NCBI RefSeq assembly: GCF_029784135.1
Contig: NC_073744.1
Location: forward strand, 11,967,429-12,031,428
Source: Toxorhynchites rutilus septentrionalis
Lineage: Eukaryota; Arthropoda; Insecta; Diptera; Culicidae
Length of the DNA stretch: 64,000 nt
Direction of reading: 5' to 3'
Position 1 is the stretch's first letter; each line of letters starts with the position of its first letter. The position numbers and the translations under genes are program-made. The notes beneath the pieces are model-generated. The model made no database searches. It was given only the letters and a program-made list of their open reading frames with translations, and was not told the DNA's origin. This document shows, one piece after another, positions 11,524 through 21,489 of the stretch.

Positions 11524-12811
11524 AAGGGTGTGTCACATCAAATTGCATCACGGAAAAAACGCTGTAGAAATTCGCCCAGTAGACCGATCCTTTTGAAAAT
11601 TTTAGACAGTAAAATAAAAACTATTAAACAACTTTTGGCATTTTCTTTTTATTCATACTTCGAGCCCAAGCCCGTATGCTCGCACCTTCCGTCCATAAGG
11701 TTCTGTACAACGTCAGGTTGTAGTTTTTTTTGAACAGATATCCATTTTCTCTTGAAGTCCGCCTCCGATTTGACAACTTTTGGGTTCTTCCGGAGGTCCT
11801 GCTTCATAATCGCCCAATATTTCTCTATTGGGCGAAGCTCCGGCGCGTCGGGCGGGTTCATTTCCTTTGGCACGAAGGTGACCCCGTTGGCTTCGTACCA
11901 CTCCAACACGTCCTTTGAATAGTGGCACGAAGCGAGATCCGGCCAGAAGATGGTCGGGCCCTCGTGCTGCTTCAATAGTGGAAGTAAGCGCTTCTGTAGG
12001 CACTCCTTAAGGTAAACCTGCCCGTTTACCGTGCCGGTCATCACGAAGGGGGCGCTCCGCTTTCCGCAAGAGCAGATCGCTTGCCACACCATGTACTTTT
12101 TGGCAAACTTGGATAGTTTCTGCTTTCGAATCTCCTACGGAACGCTGAATTTGTCCTCTGCGGAGAAGAACAACAGGCCCGGCAGCTGACGAAAGACCGC
12201 TTTGACGTAGGTTTCGTCGTCCATTACCAGATAATGCGGTTTCGTCAGCATTTCGGTGTACAGCTTCCGGGCTCGCGTCTTCCCCACCATGTTTTGCCTT
12301 TCGTCGCGGTTAGGAGCCTTCTGAACCTTGTATGTACGCAGGCCCTCCCGCTGCTTGGTCCGCTGGACGAATGAACTTGTCAAATTCAGCTTATTGGCGA
12401 CATCCCGGACCGAACTTCTCGGATCACGTATAAACTGCTTAATTACGCGCTTGTGATCTTTTTCACTGATGGAGCATCCATTTTTGCCGTTCTTCACCTT
12501 CCGGTCGATGGTTAGGTTCTCGAAGTATCGTTTTAGTACTCTACTGACCGTGGATTGGTCGATTCCCAGCATCTTACCGATGTCCCGATGTGACAACTCC
12601 GGATTCTCGAAATGAGTGCACAGGATTAATTCACGACGCTCTTTTTCGTTCGACGACATTTTTCCAAATTTACGAAAAATTGACAGTGAAGCATGGCCAA
12701 CGTGATCTATACACTCTTACCTGATTATAAGCGAAAGCTGAAGATATAATTCCTAAAAATTAAATTTCTACAGCGTTTTTTCCGTGATGCAATTTGATGT
12801 GACACACCCTT
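11524..12811 (-). mobile_element. Near-complete DD37E mariner-type transposon
   Basis: This is a 1288-bp element with essentially identical terminal inverted repeats of about 48 bases, beginning AAGGGTGTGTCACATCAAAT at one end and returning inverted at the other. It is flanked by TA at 11522-11523 and 12812-12813. It carries one transposase gene on the minus strand. The perfect repeats and single-lesion gene imply recent transposition. The D-to-E spacing of 37 residues and the host type match the ITmD37E group described from Aedes mosquitoes. Confidence 0.95.
11649..12659 (-). pseudogene. DD37E mariner transposase, one in-frame stop
   Basis: This is the cut-and-paste transposase of the surrounding element; the family binds its own terminal repeats and cleaves DNA in the nucleus. 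The frame is 336 codons with a single TAG at codon 175 (12135-12137) and no frameshift. In order: a helix-turn-helix at about residues 23-45 (HRDIGKMLGIDQSTVSRVLK), a second helix-turn-helix at about 80-105, the first catalytic acidic residue in MDDETYV (about 147-148), the second in FWPDLASCHYS (241), and the third in LRPIEKYW (279). There are 37 residues between the second and third, which defines DD37E. The start ATG lies in GTCGAACGACGACATTTTT, read on the other strand. Without readthrough only an N-terminal DNA-binding piece would be made. Confidence 0.93.
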
Positions 12812-12958
12812 TAGAATCTTAAATTGTTATCAGCCACATCTTTCGTTAAAGATTCTTTATTTGTTTACAAATAAATCATGCATCTTTATTACATGGAATA
12901 CATGTTTGATACGGAAAAGTGAATTTTCATTCAATTTTTTTTTTGAATTGTATCATTT

Positions 12959-13256
12959 CACCTCAGAATTCATTCTTCATCTTCTTAAATGGGTCTTAAT
13001 TTCCTAGAGGAACTTCGCCGTCTCAACGTAGTATTACTTGCGTCATTTATACTAGTACTTATTTGAGATTTCTATGCCGGATAACACGCCTTGAATGTAT
13101 TCTGAGTGGCAAGCTTCAGAGTACGCGTGACCACAGTGCAAGACGGAGGAAATTTCTATGACGAAAAATTCCCCTGTCCAGAACGGGAATCGAACCCGAA
13201 CACCCGGCATGTTAGGTGTGACGCTAACCACTCGGCCACGGGAGCACCTCAGAATT
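12959..13256 (-). mobile_element. tRNA-derived SINE, copy 2
   Basis: Minus-strand member of the same family as 1929-2206. The head at about 13172-13246 has the A box TGGCCGAGTGG and the B box GGTTCGATTCC. The tail is GAA-rich near 12971-12985. CACCTCAGAATT at 12959-12970 and 13245-13256 is a 12-bp flanking direct repeat; its outer one or two bases may belong to the element. Coordinates include the duplications. Confidence 0.88.
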
Positions 13257-13259
13257 ATT

Positions 13260-14265
13260 TACATTTCACATAAACGTAACACGCAGATCAATTCCGTCAA
13301 CACGAATTTCAATTGGACTAACAATGCCTTCTACGATGCTACTTCAGAACAAATGAGAATAAAATTTTCTCTTTTCCCTTCGAAATTCTTCGAAAAATTT
13401 TCGATTTTTCCCTCCATAACATTGATTCATTGAAAATTTGATAAAAATCTATTTCCTCTTTCAAACAGACATCAATTACGCTAGCGCAAACATCGAATAG
13501 ATTAACACCGCTTATCACGGTGTTGTCGTATGTTCCCATTTCCCTTCAGAGTTTTTCGAAATTTATCCGATTTCCCTCTTTGCTCTATAATGATTTACGG
13601 GAAAAGACGAATACAAAAAAATAAGACGGCTCAAATCGGACCATTCCTTCTTCAGGGTTTGCACTTAGCAACACATTTGGTCTTCCATTTTTATTTTTAT
13701 AATTTTTTTGGTATTTCGAAATTTAGAAAAAAAAACGAATTTTTATTGCCAGTAACAATTTTATGCTTATGTCAGATGTGAAAAATTGACACACAAAAAT
13801 CAAAACCTTTTTTTTAAATTTCTAAGTACAATGCTTTTATAATTTTCAAGAAAAAAAACACAAACAAAAGCACCAACGAATTGGGGGACGCAAGGCAGCG
13901 CATCAGTAGTAGTGATCGCTTCTTACGTAGCTGACTGTGTTTGCTCTGTCACTTTTCGAGATGCAGAGAAGTGTTTGAATGACGGCGGATTCAGATCAAA
14001 AGTATGAATCCTGTAGTATTAACAGCTTATTTCGTAGTGTTGTGTTGTGTTGCTTGCGGATTGGGTGGTGTAGTCAAGAGTGGCCATCAGATTAAATTTT
14101 TTGCGGTAAAGAAGTTTCACCCAAACAGCAAAGAAAATAAGGATATTCGGGATAATTATAATTTCCACAAATAAATTATCTTCGATATATGGATGAATGA
14201 ACTGCATAGTTTTAAGTCCTTGAAAACAAAACAAAAACGAAACGAAACGATTACCTTCGATGATT
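13260..14265. other. Unassigned AT-rich sequence
   Basis: No element ends or coding features were recognised here. Confidence 0.4.
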
Positions 14266-14269
14266 TCTC

Positions 14270-14830
14270 ATCCATGCTACAAACGCATAATAAAAAATTA
14301 AACATTTTTCAAATATCTTGAGAAGAAGATTGATAATGAGCTTTTTTGTTTTAAATCACATCAGGAATCATACTTTGTGGCCAATATTGATTATCAACAT
14401 ACAAAAATTCAAAGTTTTGAAAATTCATTAAAAATCGATGTTCCAAAAATTTGTCAAAATAGAAAAAAATTTAAAAAAATTATTATATGCATATTTTAGA
14501 TATTGCAAATTAAAGTTTTTTGCTCATGAATAAAAATAGAGTACTAATTTTTTTCTCAGTGCATATATTTTTTGCGTTTAAACATCAATACCCTATACCT
14601 CTTTCTAAGACATTATTTCGGTACGACTCACAGTTTTTGAGACATAAATTATCAAAGATTTCTCTTGCTAAATTCGATACGCCCTATTGAGAAGTTACAC
14701 TTGAGTCAAAAAATTCCCAATTGCTGTGGAAAATCCATATTTGCTCCAGCCCAAACGGGGTACAAACTTTTATTCGGAAAACAAATACACATGTTTTTTT
14801 TTTTGCCGATTTCATTTGGAACTGCTCCAT
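14270..14830. repeat. Foldback element, copy 2 (one arm)
   Basis: The order of blocks matches the right-hand arm of the copy at 39428-41040: TTTTAAATCACATCAGGAAT near 14350, the TTCGGTACGACTCACAGTTT block near 14617, ACACTTGAGTCAAAAAATTC near 14697, and finally a GCCGATTTCATTTGG end near 14804. The opposite arm is absent. Confidence 0.7.
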
Positions 14831-15471
14831 TTCGAAGTTGTGAAAAAATGTGTGTTTTTTTCCCAGTACTTTTTTGTTTCAAGATCCAGTACTGTTAATT
14901 TGTGACTCAATTGTGCTCGTACGAGTTTGTTTAGAACATGTTTTTAGAAAATAAAAATTAGAACTAAATTTCACGTGGCGCTCAAAATATTTTATTTTTC
15001 TGTTAATTTGAAATTTTGTACAAAAAATGTTTTCTTTTTCATTTTGGAACCAACTACTTTTATTATTTTGAGAGCCTGCTTTTTTAATATGTTCGTACGT
15101 GTTTTTGGATGTTTGTGGATTTTTGGTATTTTCGGTATTTCGAAGTTTTGGAAAAAAGTTTTGTTTTTCTTCTCGAGTCCCAGTTGTTTTTTTTTATGTT
15201 GAGACCCAATACTGTTGTAATTTTTACTCAAGTGGGCTCGTGATTTTTGGAACGTGTCAGAACATTTTTGAGAACATTTTTTAGAGCAGAATTTTTAAAG
15301 TATTGCACGGCACAATCTTATCCATTCTTTTTGGGTGGGATTCCGAATTATTTTTAATATGCTTCAGATTGTCCGATTTGGGTCAAATATGCATCGTATT
15401 GTTGGAAATATTTGTTGCCATTCTGAAGGTAGCTTCATTATTTCTCTATCATAGAAGTATTGGACCTTACT

Positions 15472-15743
15472 TGAGCTTGAGCTTGAACTTGGGTAGACTG
15501 TACAATTCGTAGTTGCTCTCCGTGATTGACCTGAACCAACCAAATTGCACAAAGAACACACAGACTGACGCTTGGGACTAGCAAATCATTCTCGTTGTAC
15601 AATTTTCGGTGATTCGAGCTTTAAATGGTCAATAACGACGCCGATCACGTCCTTATAGTCACCAGGGGAAGGGAAGGAATGTTAGTATGATATACGCCGC
15701 CAGAAGGCCAGAAGGGTCGCCTCTATAGCGTGGTTCCCTAGCG
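15472..15743 (-). mobile_element. Dispersed non-LTR retrotransposon tail, copy 2
   Basis: Minus-strand copy of the 2219-2601 repeat. The tail reads GAGCTTGAGCTTGAACTTGG on the + strand and the shared frame end is at about 15680-15700. It is shorter than the other two copies, ending near the GCGTGGTTCCCTAGCG block. Confidence 0.65.
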
Positions 15744-15958
15744 ATGTCAAAAATCGATACACTAAAATCAAAACCTTTTTTTTTAATTTCGAAATACATT
15801 TCTGAATCATTTTGGTACCGCGTATCTTAAAATTCAAAAATACACACATATGAAAACATCAACGAACGAATGTTCAGAAAATTGTGCAGTAAAAAATAAC
15901 ATTTTTTATTTTATTACGAAATATCAAAAAATATATATTATGTTTGTAAAGTTCAATA

Positions 15959-16708
15959 CAGACGGGCTCGATTATATACAGCCTCCGATTTTTTCCCTAT
16001 ATATAATCGAATCATGTAAATAATCGAGTCAAAAAAAGTGATTTTTTTTATACATATATTTTTAATTTTTCTGTTCTTGAACATAAAAGATAATAATGTA
16101 ATAATAATGTTCTAAAATACCTTTCTCATATAAAAATTCCAAATTCTTTCATGATTTGATAATCATATTTTATAAAAAAAAATGCTTTTACGTATTTTTT
16201 CGTATTCCAACAATGGCAGAGTTATGAACTTTTTATCTGTTTCGGGCTCTGTTTGCCTTAAACTGGCTCCAATTTGAAAATTATGCTACGCAGGACAATT
16301 CTGTTGTTTCCCTTCTAAAGATGAAAAAAAAATAATACAGGATGCAGTTGTGAAACTTAAATCCACTATTAAGTAACATTTTAGAAGTGAAAAACTTGTG
16401 ATTTTTAGGGTGTTATTCTTATTTTATTTAAAAAGTAATTTAAAAAATAAAAGATCCCTAATCGCTCTACAATTCGTTCTCTGCCACCCAACTTCGATCT
16501 TTTTTATTTTCGCTGCAAAATCATTTTAAACAATTACTGTTGAGCCTTCAATTAGAATCTACCAAAATCACGATTTTTATTTGACTGTGCTCATAATAAT
16601 CAATTAAGTTTCACTTTAACGTTGAAATAGGTCATTTTTGAAATATAAAAAAATAAATAAAATTTCAACTGTATATAATCGAATCTGTATATAATCGGGT
16701 CCGACCGG
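15959..16708. mobile_element. TA-flanked terminal-inverted-repeat element, copy 2
   Basis: A 750-bp element with ends CAGACGGGCTCGATTATATA and, inverted, CCGGTCGGACCCGATTATAT. TA flanks it at 15957-15958 and 16709-16710. The interior shares the TTTCGGGCTCTGTTTGCCTT block with copy 1 at 4388-7168. It is non-autonomous, with no transposase. Confidence 0.78.
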
Positions 16709-17469
16709 TATTTTGAAAATTCTGAAAAAAATCACACAAAAAAAACACGTACGAACACTTTTTATTAAAATGAGATTGTTCTGTAAACTAAAAAAAGAAA
16801 TACCACAAAATTTAAAAGAAAGGTATACTCTAAATTGATGGAAAATCAACACAAATCAAAAAACACTTAAGAACATATTTTTAAAAAAACAAACTAAAGC
16901 CGTACAGGTTCTCAAAATGAAAAAAGGATAGTGTCTCAAAATAAATAGAAACAGTGAAGTGCTGCAGAAATTTATAAAATTATCAAAAATATTGTTCGCC
17001 ACGTGCAATATTTTCAAAATTAATATAAACGTTATTTTAATTGTGCGTTATCTCGAGAACGGTCCTAGTCCTAGAAAAAACGCTATAAATAATTTTTCAT
17101 GTACAATCGTATGAAGATCAAATTTTCCATACTACTTTTCTTAAATTCACAAATCTCGCAAAGTATTGTGTTTCATATTTAAAAAAATATATATATATAT
17201 ATTTCAAACTACGTTGAATTGAAAAAGTTTCCTATTAAAAATATATAGATTAAAAGGGGGCGTGTTTCGAGACACAATTTTTTAATATTAAATTCAATCT
17301 GTGTATAAGATTTTTTAACGCTGATTTGGAGTGTAATTTTTCCTTCATGAAGATTTTTTTTAAAATTTTATGCCAACATATTTCTGAGAAACGATTTTAA
17401 ATTCAAAAAATATTTTATTTTCAATAAAATTTTGCTTTGATAATTTGTTTGATATTTTTCAATGAAAAC

Positions 17470-17635
17470 ATAAATGATTCCCTACATTTCATTTTCTAAC
17501 CAACATTTTGTAGGTCCTATAGTTTTTGCGTTAAGATTTTTCGATTTTTCGAAAAACAATTCTATCAAAAACTGTAAAACCTACAAAATTTTGGTTAAAT
17601 AATGAAATATAAGTAAATTGTTTAAGGTTTCATCC
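17470..17635. repeat. Inverted repeat of the TTTTGTAGGTC family
   Basis: ACATTTTGTAGGTCCTATAG near 17503 is mirrored by AAAACCTACAAAATTTTGGT near 17575, with CTACATTTCATTTTCTAACC mirrored by AATGAAATATAAG. Same family as 10500-10660. Confidence 0.55.
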
Positions 17636-17744
17636 AAAACTATCAAACATTTATTTGAATTTTAACGAAAAAAATTTAGAAAATCAAAATTCATATGATA
17701 TGTTTCGAAAATATGTTTTTTTAATTCTAAAAGAAAAATAGATA

Positions 17745-18495
17745 TGAATAGCCCTTACAATTTGAAACAAGCCATACATCGGAAGATCGGCACTTTTACA
17801 GGGAAAAAGTGTTTCCAATAACAACTTTTTCATGTTTTCTTTCAAAAATTACTATTAACCCTTTGCGGTCGGAATCAATCTCCCTTGAAAGAGACCCTCT
17901 TATCTTTCCACGCTAAATGTATTTTGTTTATACCGAGTACCGATACCTATTATTCATAGAAACTCCGGGCACATTCGTTAACAAGTTCTCTAGACATTAA
18001 AATTCATTTAGAAAAAATCTTAATTATTACAGCGTTGAATAAAATATTCAGTATGATTCCTCATTGTGGTGGCTGAGTGCAGACAAACTACCGCAAAGGG
18101 TTAATGTTTAACTCGTGATTTTTTTATGGATAAATTATTGCGATTTTCATGGTCTGTAAACTTTTTTCTACTTAGAACCATGTTAAGAACAGTTCAAACG
18201 CGAGAATGTTCTGAGTGAAACATTTTTTTAGGAGTCTCCATACAAAAATGTCATGTTTTCCAGAAGCTGTACAAGATAGAAAGTTAATGTCTTCGACAGC
18301 AGTTTATATTTTGATAAGATCGAAAAACTTTGTCGAATACGCTATATCGCTATCTTGACTTTAAACAGAATTAGGATTAGTTGTAATTTTTTCGAAGAAA
18401 ACTTGAATGAGTTGTTGCTAGAAAAACTTTTTCCCTGTAAAAGTGCCCATCTTCCGATGCATGGACAACTTGTTGGAAATTGCAAGGGCTATTCA
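17745..18495. mobile_element. MITE with about 75-bp inverted ends, interrupted by a TTAA element
   Basis: The ends are TGAATAGCCCTTACAATTT and, inverted, TGAATAGCCCTTGCAATTT, followed by CATCGGAAGAT and GGCACTTTTACAGGGAAAAA in both arms. Part of another copy lies at 62374-62600, and one end lies at 25819-25900. No coding region. Its left half is interrupted by the TTAA-flanked insertion 17859-18100. Confidence 0.75.
17859..18100. mobile_element. piggyBac-like MITE with TTAA duplication
   Basis: A 242-bp insertion with ends CCCTTTGCGG and CCGCAAAGGG, flanked by TTAA at 17855-17858 and 18101-18104. TTAA target duplication with CCC-starting inverted ends is the piggyBac signature. It is too short to encode a transposase. 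It is nested in the MITE 17745-18495. Confidence 0.85.
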
Positions 18496-18499
18496 CATT

Positions 18500-18899
18500 T
18501 TTTTTTCTTTTTTTGAGAAAAATGAATTCCAATTTAGAATTGTTTTTTTCGTTGTTATTTTTCCTTAAAAATGGTTTGTATTTTTTCATGAAAATTTAAA
18601 CAATTTCCTACATTTCATCTTCTGACTAGTTTGAAACAGTTCACGAGAACGGCTAGGCTCAAAACGATTTATTTTTGTGATTTGACGGATAAATCTGCTA
18701 TCCACCGAACATCTCTAGGTTAGACCCAATCTTTCGCTAAGGGCGCGAGTGATTTAAAGCGGCAACGTTCGAAAAGCTAGACTAATGAGCAAAATAAATT
18801 CTCCGCCACAGGAACAACAGAACACACACAAAAAAAATGTGTCACTTTTAACTGGAGCAGCCGTAATTAATTTCTTTCCCACTTTTCTCTCCCCTACAG
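18500..18899 (+). other. Intron upstream of collagen exon
   Basis: Low-repeat sequence ending in a strong pyrimidine tract and acceptor (TTTCTCTCCCCTACAG, AG at 18898-18899). Confidence 0.6.
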
Positions 18900-18979
18900 G
18901 ACCACCGGGCCCACCAGGACCTCCCGGGAAGAGAGGGAAGCGTGGCAAAAAGGGCGACCTGGGTGAACCAGGGGCGGAG
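18900..18979 (+). CDS. Collagen-type gene, exon with nine Gly-X-Y triplets
   Basis: This exon encodes part of a collagen triple helix, a structural or extracellular-matrix type domain. It lies between the acceptor CCCCTACAG and the donor GAG/GTAAGT. The first two bases complete a glycine codon split by the upstream intron (phase 1). The rest reads PPGPPGPPGKRGKRGKKGD then LGEPGAE, nine perfect Gly-X-Y triplets. The stretch of Lys/Arg in Y and X positions is notable and gives a strongly basic patch that could bind heparin or be cleaved by a protease. The next supported exon is 22.7 kb downstream, so intervening small exons may have been missed. A transmembrane or minor collagen is as likely as a basement-membrane one; I cannot name the gene. 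Confidence 0.9.
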
Positions 18980-19581
18980 GTAAGTGGCGGCACGGAAGCA
19001 ATCGAAAGCAATCGATGCGTATATCGTAAATAAAAACCAAACGTCCAAACGTCAGAGAGTGGGGAAAGGAAAAGAATGACAGATCATGGCGAAGAGGGCC
19101 ATGGGAGCCCATGGCCAACTGGGACCGACAATTTCGTTCACTCTTTACAGATTTTTATGTGTTTGTAAATATGCTGTGTGATATATGGAAGACGCGTTGG
19201 CGGCCACACAAGAAGGAAGGACAATAAAGTAGATAATTAATTACGCACAATTACACCGTCATTTGTCAGGGCGCTGTGTTTGCTCGGGCACAACAGGGAA
19301 ACGTGGTCAGTGGTTAGTGGGGAACGTGCCGGAATCCATAGTACGGAAATATGAAAAAGTCACAGGAGGGTTGTGTCTGAGACACGACCGCATAGTTGAC
19401 GTAGGATTACGTTAGGCTATCTGCCGCATGCTGATTTTTTGACGTGAAACGTTCCCTGTTCGTTGCACATGGTCAAAGAAAATGTAAAAGTAAACAATAT
19501 TTTTTGATCATAGTTTTATATAATTTTTATGATAAGTGGAAAACAATAAATTAAACTCTTTCGTTTTAAAGCAATGCCGAT

Positions 19582-19597
19582 AGTCCTGAAAAGGACT
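19582..19597 (-). promoter_or_regulatory. Histone mRNA 3' stem-loop, perfect stem
   Basis: AGTCCTTTTCAGGACT on the minus strand has a perfect six-base stem with the TTTC loop. The purine-rich AACGAAAGAGTTTAA follows about 20 bases further on, at the position of the histone downstream element. Confidence 0.82.
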
Positions 19598-19999
19598 GGA
19601 ATGGTTTGATGGGCTGTACGGAATCAGCTGCGTGTTAATGTGATGTTTTAGTCGGATGTAGCAGTTGTTTACTTTTTGGCAGCGGTAGTTTTTTTCGGAG
19701 TCGCTGCTGCTTTTCTTGGCTTTGAGATCTTCGGCTTCTGTGCGTCGGTTTGAGAGGGTTTCGTTGACACCACCACGGCGAGCTAAACGACGGATGCGGA
19801 TTTACCGCATCCAATGCACACTAGAAACAAACATTGTTTCCGATCCGTTTCGCTCCTCTTCTTTGGTTCTTTTGCCGCATTCAGTCGTGTTAATTGATGA
19901 GGAGAATACCAGCAATGCACACTGGAAACCCAGATGTTTGTCGATCTGAGCGTTGAACGAGAATGAGAAATCCACGAATGCTACGTCCTTTTATATCAT
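19582..19999 (-). pseudogene. Histone H4 fragment fused to an H1-like tail, copy 1
   Basis: On the minus strand, a TATA box (GATATAAAAGG, 19987-19997) is followed by decayed 5' sequence. Then comes IRRLARRGGV, exactly histone H4 residues about 35-44, and after a frame change a Lys/Ala/Pro-rich tail (AQKPKISKPRKAAATPKK, then TTAAKK and TAA at 19669-19671) that resembles the histone H1 C-terminus. A perfect histone stem-loop AGTCCTTTTCAGGACT (19582-19597, minus strand) and a downstream AACGAAAGAGTTTAA follow. Real H4 is 103 residues and intron-less; here the N-terminal part is scrambled and the rest is missing. The H4-H1 junction is shared with copy 2, so the fusion predates the duplication. 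It is not functional as either histone. Confidence 0.8.
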
Positions 20000-20368
20000 T
20001 TGGTATGTGAGAAATAGGCTCCTCCCACTCGCTCTCGATGCAAATATTTTACTCGTCGGGGAACGAAAGAATCGATTCCACAGCAAAGCAATTATATGAG
20101 AGCAAAGATTCCTTTTACGAATTGGCCAAACATAACCCGAAATTTCTGTTTAAATAATGGATTTTGTAAACAAATCAATTCTACACGGTTGTAAATCTTG
20201 TATGTGTCTACCAAATGTACTTACAGTACGTACACCCGCATTTGTAAAATATTGTAATATTGTAAAATGCCCCAACGAACATCCCACAATCAATTGAACG
20301 AAAATTTTAGACATCTCTAAAATCAAAACTAGACATTATTTTTGATCATAGTTCCATATAATTTTTAT

Positions 20369-20679
20369 TTTTTATTAAATCGTTTATTTTTACAGGCTCA
20401 GTAACATATGTTTAAAGGAGCCAAACTCCTATCTGTATTGTTACAAGTATATATAAACATTTTTCATTAATTCTAGTGTTAATGAAGTAGAGAACCGATT
20501 ACTCGCGGTTTGCTCGAGTTTAGAAGGGTGACATTTTTTTTCAGGAAAAGGAAGGGATATAAGGATATGTTGACAATGTTCACACTCACATTCATCATAC
20601 TCAATTCTTAAGCCTATCTTATATCTAATATGTATTTACATTTTACCTTATTCTATTGTTAGTAAGAAGGGATTTAATG
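20369..20679 (-). mobile_element. 5'-truncated non-LTR retrotransposon tail with 13-bp duplication
   Basis: A 311-bp minus-strand insertion ending in an A-rich tail. An exact ATATAATTTTTAT direct repeat flanks it at 20356-20368 and 20680-20692. It shares the CGAGTAATCGGTT block and CACCCTTCTAAACTCGAG with the insertion at 59643-59916. It interrupts the histone-type tandem duplication. Confidence 0.88.
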
Positions 20680-20743
20680 ATATAATTTTTATGTTGAGTG
20701 GAAAACAATAAATTAAACTCTTTCGTTTCAAAGCAATATCGAT

Positions 20744-20759
20744 AGTCCTGAAAAGGACT
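20744..20759 (-). promoter_or_regulatory. Histone mRNA 3' stem-loop, copy 2
   Basis: Identical to the loop at 19582-19597 (AGTCCTTTTCAGGACT, minus strand), with the same downstream AACGAAAGAGTTTAA at about 20713-20729. Confidence 0.82.
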
Positions 20760-21110
20760 GGAAGGGTTTAATGGGTTTGTGGAATCTGCTGCTTAGTAAT
20801 GTGATGTTTCAGTCGATGCTTCTTTCCAAGGCTTTGGTATCTTCGGCTTCTGTGCGTCAGTTTGCGAGGGTTTCGTTGTCACCATTACGGCGAGCTCAAC
20901 AACGGATAGCGGGTTTGATACACTGGATGTTGTCATGTAGAACCTTGCGATACGCTCTTCCTTTACCGAGTCCTTTGTCTCCTTTGCCTCCATTACCACA
21001 TCCAATTGTATTGGTTGATGAGAAGAGGAATACCACTGCTGCTGCTCTTCACTCGTTGTTGTCCGTTGTATGAATGAATGAGATCCACGAATGCTCCTTC
21101 CTTTTATATC
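20744..21110 (-). pseudogene. Histone H4 fragment fused to an H1-like tail, copy 2
   Basis: This copy is better preserved at its H4 end. After the TATA box (GATATAAAAGGAAGG, about 21096-21110 minus) and a leader, the minus strand reads GNGGKGDKGLGKG, YRKVLHDNIQ and KPAIR-C-stop-ARR. This aligns with H4 residues about 4-42 (family GKGGKGLGKGG, HRKVLRDNIQGI, KPAIRRLARR) with a small deletion and a stop. The H1-like tail (QTDAQKPKIPKP) follows as in copy 1. The region ends with the stem-loop AGTCCTTTTCAGGACT at 20744-20759 and the purine-rich AACGAAAGAGTTTAA. It is clearly a pseudogene: frameshifts, internal stops and no histone fold C-terminus. Confidence 0.83.
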
Positions 21111-21489
21111 ATTTGGTATGTGTGAAGTAGGCGCCTCCTACTCGTTCGCCATGCAGATATTTAGCTTGCCGGTGAACGAAAGAATCCAATCGGGTGCGAA
21201 AAAGAAATGACGTCAATTTCGACCAATCAGGACTGAGTATCTCTGTTTGGATAGGGGTTGAGATTTTTCAATTATTCGATAGTTAGTTACATGATATATA
21301 CTATTATATTCAATGTGAAAAATTGTTATAGAGTGCCGAAATCGTTTGATGCAAAAATATCATCAATACATCATGAAATGAATGAGCAATAAGCGTTTGA
21401 AATTGGACATTATTCAGGATGCGATCGATTTTCGTTTTTCAATTTGTACCCCAATATGTTCCCGAAAGACGTAATCCTACGTCAAAAAA

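Larger units (their letters stand above)
19360..21483 (-). mobile_element. Hairpin-ended histone-type element with two H4/H1 chimeras
   Basis: The left end on the minus strand is TGACGTAGGATTACGTC near 21468-21483. The right end, near 19360, has GTCACAGGAGGG, the imperfect hairpin GTTGTGTCTGAGACACGAC, and CGTAGGATTACG. The left 300 bases match the other subfamily I copies, including GATTGGTC (a CCAAT box). The interior is a tandem duplication of a histone gene fragment, with promoter and 3' stem-loop. The second unit is interrupted by a retrotransposon tail at 20369-20679. Confidence 0.75.
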
